Origin: Brevibacterium sp. XM4083
GTDB taxonomy: Bacteria > Actinomycetota > Actinomycetes > Actinomycetales > Brevibacteriaceae
Assembly: GCF_006489205.2 (NCBI RefSeq)
Contig: NZ_VFYR02000001.1
Location: 1,148,555-1,212,554, forward strand
Reading direction: 5' to 3'
Length of the DNA: 64,000 bases
Within the stretch, counting starts at the first letter, position 1. Every line of letters starts with the position of its first letter. Below the pieces are notes generated by a model that was not told the origin of the DNA, made no database searches, and saw nothing but the letters and a program-made list of their open reading frames with translations. Shown piece after piece: positions 17,494 through 25,621 of this stretch. Both the position numbers and the translations under genes were made by a program.

Positions 17494-18746
17494 TGAGTCG
17501 TTCCCTTCGGTCGCGGCGCCTCCGACACGATGTTCGACTCGGGGGCCACCCTGTCTTCCGGCAGGGTGAGTGTGGCGGTGAACGTGTCCGTCGTTCGGGT
17601 GAATGCGGCACCCCCGCCGAGGCGCTCGAGCCGGTGGGTGATGTTGTCGAGTCCGTGCCCCGCCCGGTCGATCGTCCTCGCGATGGGGGAGAGCGCGACA
17701 GGATTGGACGCGGCGATCGCCCCCGCCTCGGTCACGGTGATCGTCAGCTCCGGTGCGCTCGCGTGCTTGACGACGTTAGAGATGAGTTCGGCGATGACCG
17801 GACGCAGCGCCGCCTCCTGCCGGTCGGGCAGCGCAGTCAGCGCCTCCGCCCCGGTGACGGTGACCCCGAGGCTCCTGGCGAGGGCGATCGCCTCGGCCGC
17901 GGACGCTGCGACGGGCGGATCAGCCTCGACGTCGGAGCGCAGGACATCGATCATCCGGCGCATCTCGCTCAGCGCCCGGTCGGCGGCGGCGTGGACGGTG
18001 GTGAGCACCTCGGTGCGGATCCTCTCATCGTGCGCGGCCAGCGCCGCCTGGGAGTGGAGGGCGATCGCGGAGATGTGCCCGGCGACGAGGTCGTGGAGGT
18101 CTTCGGCGGCGGCAGTGCGCACCTTCTGCTCGGCGAGCCGGGCGCTCACCGCGGCGTTCTCGGCAGCCAGGCGAGCCGCCTGCGCCTGAGCGTCTGCGCG
18201 GGCGCGTTCGGCCTCGGCCCGTTCGTGTTCGGCGGCGGCGGTGTTGCGGTGCTCGCGGACGCTGCTCGCCCACAGGGCTGGGAGAAAGAGGATGATGACG
18301 GCGAGGACCGAGAACTGGAACGATGTCGACGGATCGAATCCGGAGGCGAATGAGGCGACACCCGCGACGATCGTCGAGACGCCTGCGAGGGTGAACACGA
18401 CCGTCGACACGCGCCGGGAAGCGTGTCCGACGAGGGCGAAGACGAGTTGGAACACGAGCCACAGAGCGAAGTCGTGGCCGCCGGCGAGGACGTCGACACC
18501 GAGGCCGATGAGGAAGCTCGTCGTCGAGATCGCCACCCGCGGGGCGTAGAGCGTGCCGACGAAACCGCAGATGATGAGCACGGGCTGCGCGACCTGATCG
18601 GGAATGACGTCGGTGTCGAACCACTGATTCTGGGGGCCGAGGACGATGAAGAGGATGCCGATCGCGCTGAGCACGAGCGCGGTGAGGAGATCCTCGAGGG
18701 AGAACGCGGGCAGACCCGGCACTCTCAGGTGCCGTTTATCGGACAT
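17490..18746 (-). CDS. Two-component sensor histidine kinase (HisKA_3)
   Basis: 418 aa. About five or six membrane helices fill residues 15-162, and a coiled, charged helix follows (EHERAEAERARADAQAQAAR). The phospho-acceptor His218 is in AAEDLHDLVAGHISAI, typical of NarL-partner kinases. The ATPase part shows ELISNVVKHA and HGLDNITHRLERLGG. TAGACT 6 bases before the ATG suggests a leaderless mRNA. The gene is coupled to the response regulator. Signal unknown; there is no extracellular sensor domain. Confidence 0.9.
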   Translation of the reverse strand: MSDKRHLRVPGLPAFSLEDLLTALVLSAIGILFIVLGPQNQWFDTDVIPDQVAQPVLIICGFVGTLYAPRVAISTTSFLIGLGVDVLAGGHDFALWLVFQLVFALVGHASRRVSTVVFTLAGVSTIVAGVASFASGFDPSTSFQFSVLAVIILFLPALWASSVREHRNTAAAEHERAEAERARADAQAQAARLAAENAAVSARLAEQKVRTAAAEDLHDLVAGHISAIALHSQAALAAHDERIRTEVLTTVHAAADRALSEMRRMIDVLRSDVEADPPVAASAAEAIALARSLGVTVTGAEALTALPDRQEAALRPVIAELISNVVKHASAPELTITVTEAGAIAASNPVALSPIARTIDRAGHGLDNITHRLERLGGGAAFTRTTDTFTATLTLPEDRVAPESNIVSEAPRPKGTTQ

Positions 18747-18855
18747 GATCCGAGTCTAGTGACGACACCGAAGGGTGGAATCATCCCAAAGTCGGATGTC
18801 GACGTGCGACTTCCTCCCGACGACGGGACTCCTTCCTCCCGCATAGCGTGGCGGC

Positions 18856-20448
18856 ATGAACAGCACCGAGGCGGCCCGGAGTTCTGGCAGGGCACAGGCG
18901 TCGCCGGCGTCGGGATTCTTCAGCGGACCCGCTGAGCTCTTAGCGTTCGTCCTCCCCGTCGTCGCCGCGCAGCACCTCGGGGCGAGCGGGGCCGAGACCG
19001 GAGCGCTCGTCGCCGTCCAGCTCCTCGTCTCGCTTCTCATCCGACCCCTGGCCGGCAGGCTCGTCGACCGGTGCGGATCGCCGCGCAGCTCAGCGATGAT
19101 CGCGGCGGCGGGATCGGGCGTCGGGGTTCTCTCCTTCCTCGTCTTCGCCGTCTCGACGACGCTGCCGCCGGCGTTCGCCGCTGCCGCACTCGGGGGCATC
19201 GCCGGTGCGCTCTTCTGGGTCGCGGTGCGCGCCCTCATCGCCGAGCGCGACGAGGGCAGCGGAGTCGGCGATGACCGCTTCGCCGCGCTCATGGAGAACG
19301 AGTCCTCAGGCGCCTGGATCGCATTCATCATCGGCATCCCGCTCTTCCAGGTCGCCGGACCGCAGGCCGTCTTCCTCGCGTGCGCGGCCGCCTGCCTCGT
19401 CGCGGGGATCCTGCTCGCGCGGATCGGGGCGCACAGTCCTGGGCGTGGAGAGGCTCGGCACATGCCTGCGCCCGACTCTGCGCATCTGCTGCGATCCCTG
19501 CGCGGCATCCTCGCGCTCGTCGTTGTCCTCGCCTTCGCCGAGGGCATCATCTCACTCCTCCTCATCCTCCACCTCGCCGTCGAGCTCGGGCTGGAGCTCG
19601 GAGAGATCGCGCTCGTCTACCTGCCGGGGGCGATCGTGCTCAGCATCGCCCCGCGTCCTCTCCACCGTCTCGTCCGCCGCATCGAGCCGCGGTGGATCTT
19701 CCTCCTCGGCCTCACGTGCTCCGCCGGGTTCGCCGCGGCGATGGTCACCCGCCCCGCCCCGGTCGCCCTCGCCGTGCTCTGGGTCCTCTCCGCCCTGTGC
19801 TTTTCGCTGCTCGAACCGCTGCTCGACAGGCTCATCGCCGTCGTCTCCGGCCACAGGGCGGGAGCCGGGTTCGGGTACGCCCAGAGCGCAGAGCTCATCG
19901 GGACCGCTGCCGGGACGCTCGCGGCCGGAGCGCTCTTCGGCGCCGGCCTCTGGCATGTCGCGACGATCGCCGCCGCGATCGTCCTCGTCATCGCCGCGCT
20001 CACCGGGTGGCGGGGTCTGCGCCGCTTCCCCGCCGCAGACCTCGGGGCAGACCAGCGCATGCGAGACCAGCGCCCGCGCGGCAGTCGCCAGCACGGTACT
20101 CGCCGAAACGGCACTCGCCGAAACGGCACTCGCCGAAGCATCACCACCACAGAGAGAAAGGGGCTGAGCCCAGCCATGAAGAGAACAGCAGCGACCCTGG
20201 CCATCCACGTCGGCATCTACGTGATCGCGCAGGTGATCTTCGCCCTCGTCGCCGCCAGCTGGCCGTGGGAGGTGATGACGGGCGGGACCTCGGTGACGAC
20301 TCTGCTGAGCTGGAACGCCGGAGGAACGGACATGCAGAGGTGGATCAGCTCGATCTCACGGATCTGGACGATCGTCGTCCTCATCGACATCCTCTGGTCC
20401 GGCTACCGGATGATCGTGCCGAAGGCACCCCAGCCTTCGACGGACTGA
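18856..20448 (+). CDS. MFS-type transporter with extra C-terminal domain
   Basis: 530 aa. Residues about 20-400 are an MFS-like permease with about 12 helices; the loop between helices 2 and 3 is RPLAGRLVDRCGSPR, the conserved MFS motif A position. A basic linker with three GTRRN-type repeats (about residues 412-430) follows. A 90-residue tail starting near MKRTAATLAIHVGIY has two further helices. The tail could be a separate small membrane protein starting at ATG 20176, but no well-placed ribosome-binding site is seen there. TAGCGT lies 6 bases before the first ATG, so the mRNA is probably leaderless. Substrate unknown. Confidence 0.75.
   Translation: MNSTEAARSSGRAQASPASGFFSGPAELLAFVLPVVAAQHLGASGAETGALVAVQLLVSLLIRPLAGRLVDRCGSPRSSAMIAAAGSGVGVLSFLVFAVSTTLPPAFAAAALGGIAGALFWVAVRALIAERDEGSGVGDDRFAALMENESSGAWIAFIIGIPLFQVAGPQAVFLACAAACLVAGILLARIGAHSPGRGEARHMPAPDSAHLLRSLRGILALVVVLAFAEGIISLLLILHLAVELGLELGEIALVYLPGAIVLSIAPRPLHRLVRRIEPRWIFLLGLTCSAGFAAAMVTRPAPVALAVLWVLSALCFSLLEPLLDRLIAVVSGHRAGAGFGYAQSAELIGTAAGTLAAGALFGAGLWHVATIAAAIVLVIAALTGWRGLRRFPAADLGADQRMRDQRPRGSRQHGTRRNGTRRNGTRRSITTTERKGLSPAMKRTAATLAIHVGIYVIAQVIFALVAASWPWEVMTGGTSVTTLLSWNAGGTDMQRWISSISRIWTIVVLIDILWSGYRMIVPKAPQPSTD
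20098..20139 (+). repeat. 15-bp tandem repeat in MFS linker
   Basis: ACTCGCCGAAACGGC occurs twice in perfect tandem (20098-20112, 20113-20127), with a partial third copy (20128-20139). The unit is in frame and encodes the Gly-Thr-Arg-Arg-Asn repeats. Confidence 0.85.
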
Positions 20449-20449
20449 C

Positions 20450-21175
20450 TTACTCGAGCATCACCCCGTTGCCGTGGACGCTCACCCGCATGCCGTCGCC
20501 GACGGCGTCGATGCCGGTGACCTCGAGGCCTTCGGGCATGTCGCCCAGATCGATGACGATATCGGAGATCTCCGAGGTGAGGAACGCCGGCATCGTCGAA
20601 AGGTCGACCTCGGCCGCGCCGAGGGTGAGCGTCGTCGCCGAGACGAGGATCTGCCGCCCGTCGGGCTGCGCATCGATCCCGATGCGCACATCCTGCCCGA
20701 GCAGAGTGCCGGTGAGGTAGAGCGTCCCGTCGGTCGTCGTGAACGTCATCCCGTCGGGCAGGGAGGCGTTCTGCCCGGCGAGCCGATCGATCGTCGACAG
20801 CGGGATCGTCGCCTCCCCGTCGACGGTGCCGATCGGTCGTGAGGAGTCGGTGGGCACGTCGAAGAGGCTGAGATCGACATCGGTGACGTCGAGGTCCTCG
20901 TACGTCGCCCGCGTCGCCGTGACGTCGACGGCGTCGAGCCTGCCCGCAGCCAACTGGTTGAGGATCGGGAAGCCCCTGACATCGACCTGCGCGTCACCGT
21001 AGTTCTCCAGCCCCTCGGCGATCCGGCGCTCGGTGGTGAAATCGACGATCCGGTCGGCGGCGATGACCCCGACGACGAGGGTGACGACGACGATGATCGC
21101 GGAGACGATGAGGGGACGGCGGCGGGACCGGCGGCTCGGATGGGCTCGGGTTGCTCCAGTCGTCATGACGCTCAT
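20450..21175 (-). CDS. DUF2993 (LmeA-like) lipid-binding protein
   Basis: 241 aa. A basic N-terminus and one membrane helix (LIVSAIIVVVTLVVGVIAADRI) anchor an exterior domain with the DUF2993 pattern: ERRIAEGLENYGDAQVDVRGFPILNQLAAGRLDAV contains the characteristic FP-x5-G motif. In mycobacteria the family member LmeA takes part in mannan/lipomannan metabolism. Starts at 21175 and 21166 are both possible; GACAAT 6 bases before 21175 favours the first. It converges on the MFS gene with a 1-base gap. Confidence 0.8.
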   Translation of the reverse strand: MSVMTTGATRAHPSRRSRRRPLIVSAIIVVVTLVVGVIAADRIVDFTTERRIAEGLENYGDAQVDVRGFPILNQLAAGRLDAVDVTATRATYEDLDVTDVDLSLFDVPTDSSRPIGTVDGEATIPLSTIDRLAGQNASLPDGMTFTTTDGTLYLTGTLLGQDVRIGIDAQPDGRQILVSATTLTLGAAEVDLSTMPAFLTSEISDIVIDLGDMPEGLEVTGIDAVGDGMRVSVHGNGVMLE

Positions 21176-21213
21176 TCTCCCATTGTCCCTGCCCAGGATG
21201 CGTGCGACCTGGC

Positions 21214-21235
21214 TGTCGGATGTGCCGGTCCGACA
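21214..21235. promoter_or_regulatory. Dyad between DUF2993 and SCO6745-like genes
   Basis: TGTCGGA (21214-21220) and TCCGACA (21229-21235) are inverted repeats in a divergent promoter gap. The same half-sites recur, more closely spaced, at 49494-49510. Confidence 0.35.
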
Positions 21236-21281
21236 CCCGCGTGCCCTGTCGGCAGGGCTCTGTCCCGCCTAGGATGAGGGA

Positions 21282-22202
21282 ATGGATTCGACTCGCACGC
21301 AGAACATCAGGACGCTCTCCGGTCGCCTCAACTCGTTCCACTCCTCGATCTACTTCTCCGAGGTCGTCGGCGCCTCGTTCGCCGAACTCGGCCTCGAACC
21401 CGGGATCCCGGCGAACATGGCCGCCCGCTCGGCGCCGATGGGCCGCGTCAACGCCGGCGTCGTCGCCGGCACCTTCTACAACTACTCGCCGACGTTCATC
21501 GCGACGATCATCCCGCGGATCTGGGACACCGTCTCCCCGGACGTCATGGTCTCCGCCCGCTTCGACGCCGTGTCCCTCTACCTCGACGGACTCTTCGGCG
21601 ACCGTGACGACATCGCCCTCCTCACCGAGGCGGCCGCCCAGCTCACGGAGACGCTCACCCCCGTGCGCGAGGCGATGGACTTCACCGGCCGCTCCCTGGC
21701 CGGTTCGACCGCCGACGCCGTCGCCGCCCACACCCCGACCACGGCCTTCGAAGCCCTCTGGGATCTCGCCACCGTGGCGCGCGAGTTCCGCGGCGACGGA
21801 CACGTCGCCTCGCTCGTCACCGCCGGAGTCGCCGGCATCGACGCCCTCATGCTCGACGTCGCCACCGGCGCGTCGTTCAAGCCGCGGGCCGCGCAGAAGA
21901 CCCGCGGCTACACCGATGAGGAGTGGCAGAGAGCCCAGGACGGACTCGCCGAGGCGGGGCTGATCACCGTGGGCACCGACGACCGCGGTTATCCGCTGCC
22001 GCAGATCACCGACGCGGGACGTCAGCTCAAAGAGGAGGTCGAGATCCTCACCGACGGCACCGTGGCCGCCGCCTGGTCGGTGCTCAGCGACGAGCAGATC
22101 GCCTCCCTCGTCTCCCCGAGCCGCACCCTCGTCAAGGTGCTCGTCCAGTCGGGGGCGTTCCCGTCCACCGTCTTCGCGCAGCCGGAGCGGAAGTCGAGCT
22201 AG
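21282..22202 (+). CDS. SCO6745-family protein
   Basis: 306 aa, mostly helical, soluble, no signal peptide. The segments HSSIYFSEVVGASFAELGL, MGRVNAGVVAGTFYNYSP and a C-terminal winged-helix-like half (YTDEEWQRAQDGLAEAGLI, LPQITDAGRQLKEEVE) match the SCO6745-type proteins of Actinobacteria, whose role is not established. TAGGAT lies 6 bases before the ATG (leaderless). It overlaps orn tail-to-tail by 4 bases. Confidence 0.65.
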   Translation: MDSTRTQNIRTLSGRLNSFHSSIYFSEVVGASFAELGLEPGIPANMAARSAPMGRVNAGVVAGTFYNYSPTFIATIIPRIWDTVSPDVMVSARFDAVSLYLDGLFGDRDDIALLTEAAAQLTETLTPVREAMDFTGRSLAGSTADAVAAHTPTTAFEALWDLATVAREFRGDGHVASLVTAGVAGIDALMLDVATGASFKPRAAQKTRGYTDEEWQRAQDGLAEAGLITVGTDDRGYPLPQITDAGRQLKEEVEILTDGTVAAAWSVLSDEQIASLVSPSRTLVKVLVQSGAFPSTVFAQPERKSS

Positions 22203-22861
22203 TTCGTCGGCGCGTCGGCGGGAGTCTCAGCAGCGTCGCCCGCCGGCTGCTCCGCGTCCGCGGAGTACTGGGCGACCACCTCGGCGGCGATGCGCTTGGC
22301 ATCATCGGAGGTCGGGCCCTCCGCGGAGAACACGGCCCGGCGGTAGTACTCGAGTTCGACGATCGAATCCCGGATGTCGCCGAGGGCACGATGGCCGCCG
22401 AGCTTCGCCGGCGCCTGGTAGTAGGCGCGGGGGAACCACTGCTTCGACAGCTCCTTGATCGAGGAGACGTCGATGATGCGGTAGTGGAGGTAGGCGACGA
22501 GCTCGGGCATCTGCTTGGTGAGGAACACCTTGTCGGTGCCCACCGAATTCCCGCCCAACGGCGCCTTGCCGGCCTCCTTGACGTGCGACTTCACATAGTC
22601 GAGCACCTGGGCCTGCGCCTCGGCGACGGTCGTGCCGGCATCGAGTTCGGTGATCAGCCCGGAATCGGTGTGCATCGTCGTGACGAAGTCGTTCATGTTC
22701 GCCCGGGCCTCCGCAGAGGGCCGGATGACGATGTCGATGCCCTCGTCGAGCGGTCGCAGCTCGAAGTCGGTGACGATCGCGGCGATCTCGATGAGTTCGT
22801 CACGCGCCTCGTCGAGGCCGGTCATTTCGCAGTCGATCCACACAATTCTGTCGTTGCTCAC
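22199..22861 (-). CDS. orn: Oligoribonuclease
   Basis: 220 aa 3'-5' exonuclease of the DEDDh group. WIDCEMTGLD carries the first D and E, NSVGTDKVFL the second Asp region, and GGHRALGDIRDSI the His and last Asp. It degrades 2-5-nt RNA fragments and linear cyclic-dinucleotide products in the cytoplasm. The C-terminal 25 residues are an acidic tail beyond the usual length. TAAGCT (22868-22873, minus strand) is 6 bases before the GTG start, so the mRNA is probably leaderless. Confidence 0.95.
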   Translation of the reverse strand: MSNDRIVWIDCEMTGLDEARDELIEIAAIVTDFELRPLDEGIDIVIRPSAEARANMNDFVTTMHTDSGLITELDAGTTVAEAQAQVLDYVKSHVKEAGKAPLGGNSVGTDKVFLTKQMPELVAYLHYRIIDVSSIKELSKQWFPRAYYQAPAKLGGHRALGDIRDSIVELEYYRRAVFSAEGPTSDDAKRIAAEVVAQYSADAEQPAGDAAETPADAPTN

Positions 22862-23034
22862 GCTGCAAGCTTAACGGTGTGCGGGTCGGGACCAGCCAGG
22901 TGGGCCTGTGTGTCCGCTGACACACGCTGAGTGCATCCGCAGAACACCGCGGCCGTCGGTGACCTAAACTTGTACTGACCTCTGCCCGGACAGGGTGGGA
23001 AGAATCGTGCCGACTCGAGGAGAAGGTTTTTCGC

Positions 23035-24654
23035 GTGCGTTACACACTTGCTGTGATTCTCATGGTGGTGGGTGTCGTTGTCTCAGGGCTCGGGCTGCTC
23101 CAGAAGACCCTGTGGGCCCCCTCCGACACGATCACCGCCACGACGCAGATCGACGGGTCGGCCCCGGCCGTCATCGTCGATCCGGGCATGCTCAACCTCT
23201 ATGACACGCCCGCGACGCTGACCGCCCAGGGCACCGGTGATCTCACGATCGCGCAGGCCCCGATCGAGAGCATCGACGCCTGGGTCGGCGATTCCCCGGC
23301 CGCCCGCATCACCGGACTCGCCGCGGAGAACGGTCTCACCGTCGAACCGAAGGACGGCGAGGCGGAGCTGCCGAACCCCGCCGGCTCCGACCTCTGGGAG
23401 GCCGAAGTCACCGGCACCGACACCGTGAGCCTCGACTGGGACTCCGACGCCAACCGCACCGGGTTCCTCATCGCCGGCTCCGGCGCCCCCGGCGACGTCA
23501 CCTCGGTGTCCCTGTCCTGGCCCAACCGCGCCGACACCCCCTGGGCGATTCCGCTGATGATCGCCGGCGGTGCGATCTTCGTCATCGGCCTCATCCTCCT
23601 CTTCCTCGGCCGTCGCACCGCGAAGCGCGAAGCCAACCGCCGTCAGGCCCGGCAGGATCGTCGGCGCAAGCTCGCCGAATACGGCACCGCCTTCGCCATC
23701 GTCCCGGTCCTCGCGCTCAGCGCCTGCGGCCCCACCGAGCTACCGACCCCCGAAGCCTCACCAGCCCCGACGACGCCGATGGCCGGGGTGAGCAGCGGCC
23801 AGGCCGAGCGCATCCTCGGCGCCGTGGCCACCGACATCGCCGCCGCGGACAAGGAGACTGACGCGAAGAAGCTCGAGGCCCGCGCCACCGGGCCCGCACT
23901 CGAACAGCGCACCGCCGTCTACAAGGTCAAGGACAAGGTCAAGGACCAGACGATGCCGCCGGCGATCGCCGCCGACGAGATCGTCGTCAACTTCACGGCC
24001 GCGACCGACACGTGGCCGCGGATGACGAGCCTCATCACCTCGGCCGGGGATCAGACGCAGCTGCTCGTCCTCACCCAGGACGACGCCCGGTCCGACTACA
24101 AGCTGTGGTCGCAGACCGTTCTCGTCCCCGGCACCGAGCTGCCGGAGATCGCCGACGCGCGCCAGGGTTCGCAGCCGCTCGACGCGAACGCGGAGGGCTT
24201 CGCGATGACCCCGCAGGCCACCGTCGCCGACTACGCGAAGGCCCTCGGCGGCGGTGCCTCGTCGAAGGAGGCGAAGCTCTTCGAACCCGACGACTTCTCG
24301 AAGTCGATCTGGGCGAACCAGGACGAGCAGAAGAAGAGCGCGGAGGAGGGCAAGGCCAGCGTCAAGTACTCGTACGAGCCCGGACAGCAGATCGTCGCCC
24401 AGGAGACGGCGGGTGATTCCGCGGTCGTCACCGGCGTCATCACCGCCGAATCGACGATCACCCCGCAGTCGACGGGCGGTCGCACGGGCACGCTGACCCT
24501 GAGCACCCCGCAGAAGGAGCTCACCGGGGAGAGCAGCACGCAGCAGCCGGTGACGACGACGACGTACCAGGTGCTCACCTTCCTCGTGCCCCAGGACGGC
24601 AAGCCCCGCCTCATCGGCGGCCTCGAAACCCTCAGCGGAGCCAAGCTCGGCTGA
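23035..24654 (+). CDS. Membrane protein fused to lipoprotein-like domain
   Basis: 539 aa from GTG 23035 (AGGAGAAGG upstream). Layout: N-terminal helix (3-22), exterior beta-rich domain (about 30-168), second helix (170-192), basic cytoplasmic linker (RRTAKREANRRQARQDRRRK), then AFAIVPVLALSACG, a complete lipoprotein signal with the lipobox Cys at 231. A 300-residue exterior domain follows. No start codon exists near the internal lipobox, so this is a true fusion. It is the same architecture as the gene at 25618. It may match the DUF8094-type proteins; role unknown. Confidence 0.75.
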   Translation: MRYTLAVILMVVGVVVSGLGLLQKTLWAPSDTITATTQIDGSAPAVIVDPGMLNLYDTPATLTAQGTGDLTIAQAPIESIDAWVGDSPAARITGLAAENGLTVEPKDGEAELPNPAGSDLWEAEVTGTDTVSLDWDSDANRTGFLIAGSGAPGDVTSVSLSWPNRADTPWAIPLMIAGGAIFVIGLILLFLGRRTAKREANRRQARQDRRRKLAEYGTAFAIVPVLALSACGPTELPTPEASPAPTTPMAGVSSGQAERILGAVATDIAAADKETDAKKLEARATGPALEQRTAVYKVKDKVKDQTMPPAIAADEIVVNFTAATDTWPRMTSLITSAGDQTQLLVLTQDDARSDYKLWSQTVLVPGTELPEIADARQGSQPLDANAEGFAMTPQATVADYAKALGGGASSKEAKLFEPDDFSKSIWANQDEQKKSAEEGKASVKYSYEPGQQIVAQETAGDSAVVTGVITAESTITPQSTGGRTGTLTLSTPQKELTGESSTQQPVTTTTYQVLTFLVPQDGKPRLIGGLETLSGAKLG

Positions 24655-24676
24655 CGCACCCAGCAAAGGAGATCCC

Positions 24677-25621
24677 GTGTCTTTCGATCCGAACCAGGGT
24701 CCGGGCCCGCAGTCGGGCAGCGCCCCTCAGCAGGGGCTCGACCTCTCCGCGGTCCGCACGAAGAACATGCCCGCCGACGAGGCGGGTGCGCCGGCCGCGG
24801 ATCCCACCGCGGTGCCGCTGCCCTCGCTCGTCCTCGACGTCGACGAAGCGGTCTTCAACGACATCGTCGCGCTCTCCGAGCGCGTGCCCGTCGTCATCGA
24901 TCTCGCCTCGAGCGCCAGTGACGCCAGCCGTGAGGTCTCCGCCGTCCTCGCGCGCCTCATCCCGTCCTACGGCGGCAGGCTCGTGCTCGCGAAGGTCGAC
25001 GTCGACCAGAACCCGCGGGTCGCCCAGGCCTTCGGCGTCCAGTCGACCCCGACGGTCGTCGCGATCATCAAGGGCCAGCCGGTGCCGCTGTTCCAGAGCA
25101 CACTGCCCGAACCGCAGATCGCAGCCTACTTCGACGAGCTCCTCACCCTCGCCGCGGAGAACGGCGTGAGCGGTCACGCGGTCGTCGGGGGAGCCGAACC
25201 CGAACCGGCCGGCCCCAAGCATCCCGAGGCCGAGGAGGCCCTGGCCGCCGGGGACTTCGACACCGCCGAATCCCTCTTCAAGGCCGCGCTCGCCGAATCA
25301 CCGGCCGATGACGAGGCGAAGTTCGGCCTCGCCCGCGCCGGCCTCGGCCGCCGCCTCATCGACGCCGACCCCGAGCAGCTCATCGCCGCCGCCGACGCCG
25401 ACCCCGCCGATGTCGAGGCCGCGAAGGCTGCCGCCGACGCCGAAGTCGTCAGCGGCAACCCGGCTGGGGCGTTCGACCGCCTGATCTCGCTCATCCGCAC
25501 GACCACGGGGCCGGAGAAGGAGGCGCTGCGCCTGCGTGTCCTCGACCTCTTCGAGATCGTCGGACCCGATGACCCGGCCGTCGCCAAAGCACGCACCAAA
25601 CTGATGAGGGCATTGTTCTGA
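24677..25621 (+). CDS. YbbN-like thioredoxin-fold/TPR protein, no CxxC
   Basis: 314 aa from GTG 24677 with AAGGAG upstream. After a disordered start, residues about 55-155 form a thioredoxin fold (VVIDLASSASDASREVSAVL, KVDVDQNPRVAQAFGVQSTP with the cis-Pro). The catalytic CxxC is absent. The C-terminal half has TPR-like helices (AEEALAAGDFDTAESLFKAA). This is the YbbN/CnoX-type domain order; those proteins act as holdases. It lies between two membrane-lipoprotein fusion genes, 22 bases after one and overlapping the other. Confidence 0.8.
   Translation: MSFDPNQGPGPQSGSAPQQGLDLSAVRTKNMPADEAGAPAADPTAVPLPSLVLDVDEAVFNDIVALSERVPVVIDLASSASDASREVSAVLARLIPSYGGRLVLAKVDVDQNPRVAQAFGVQSTPTVVAIIKGQPVPLFQSTLPEPQIAAYFDELLTLAAENGVSGHAVVGGAEPEPAGPKHPEAEEALAAGDFDTAESLFKAALAESPADDEAKFGLARAGLGRRLIDADPEQLIAAADADPADVEAAKAAADAEVVSGNPAGAFDRLISLIRTTTGPEKEALRLRVLDLFEIVGPDDPAVAKARTKLMRALF

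Noticed and set aside
20176..20448. Separate 90-aa membrane protein gene
   Set aside because: Possible, but the purine-rich stretch is about 12 bases from the ATG and the permease frame runs through without a stop; kept as part of the larger CDS.
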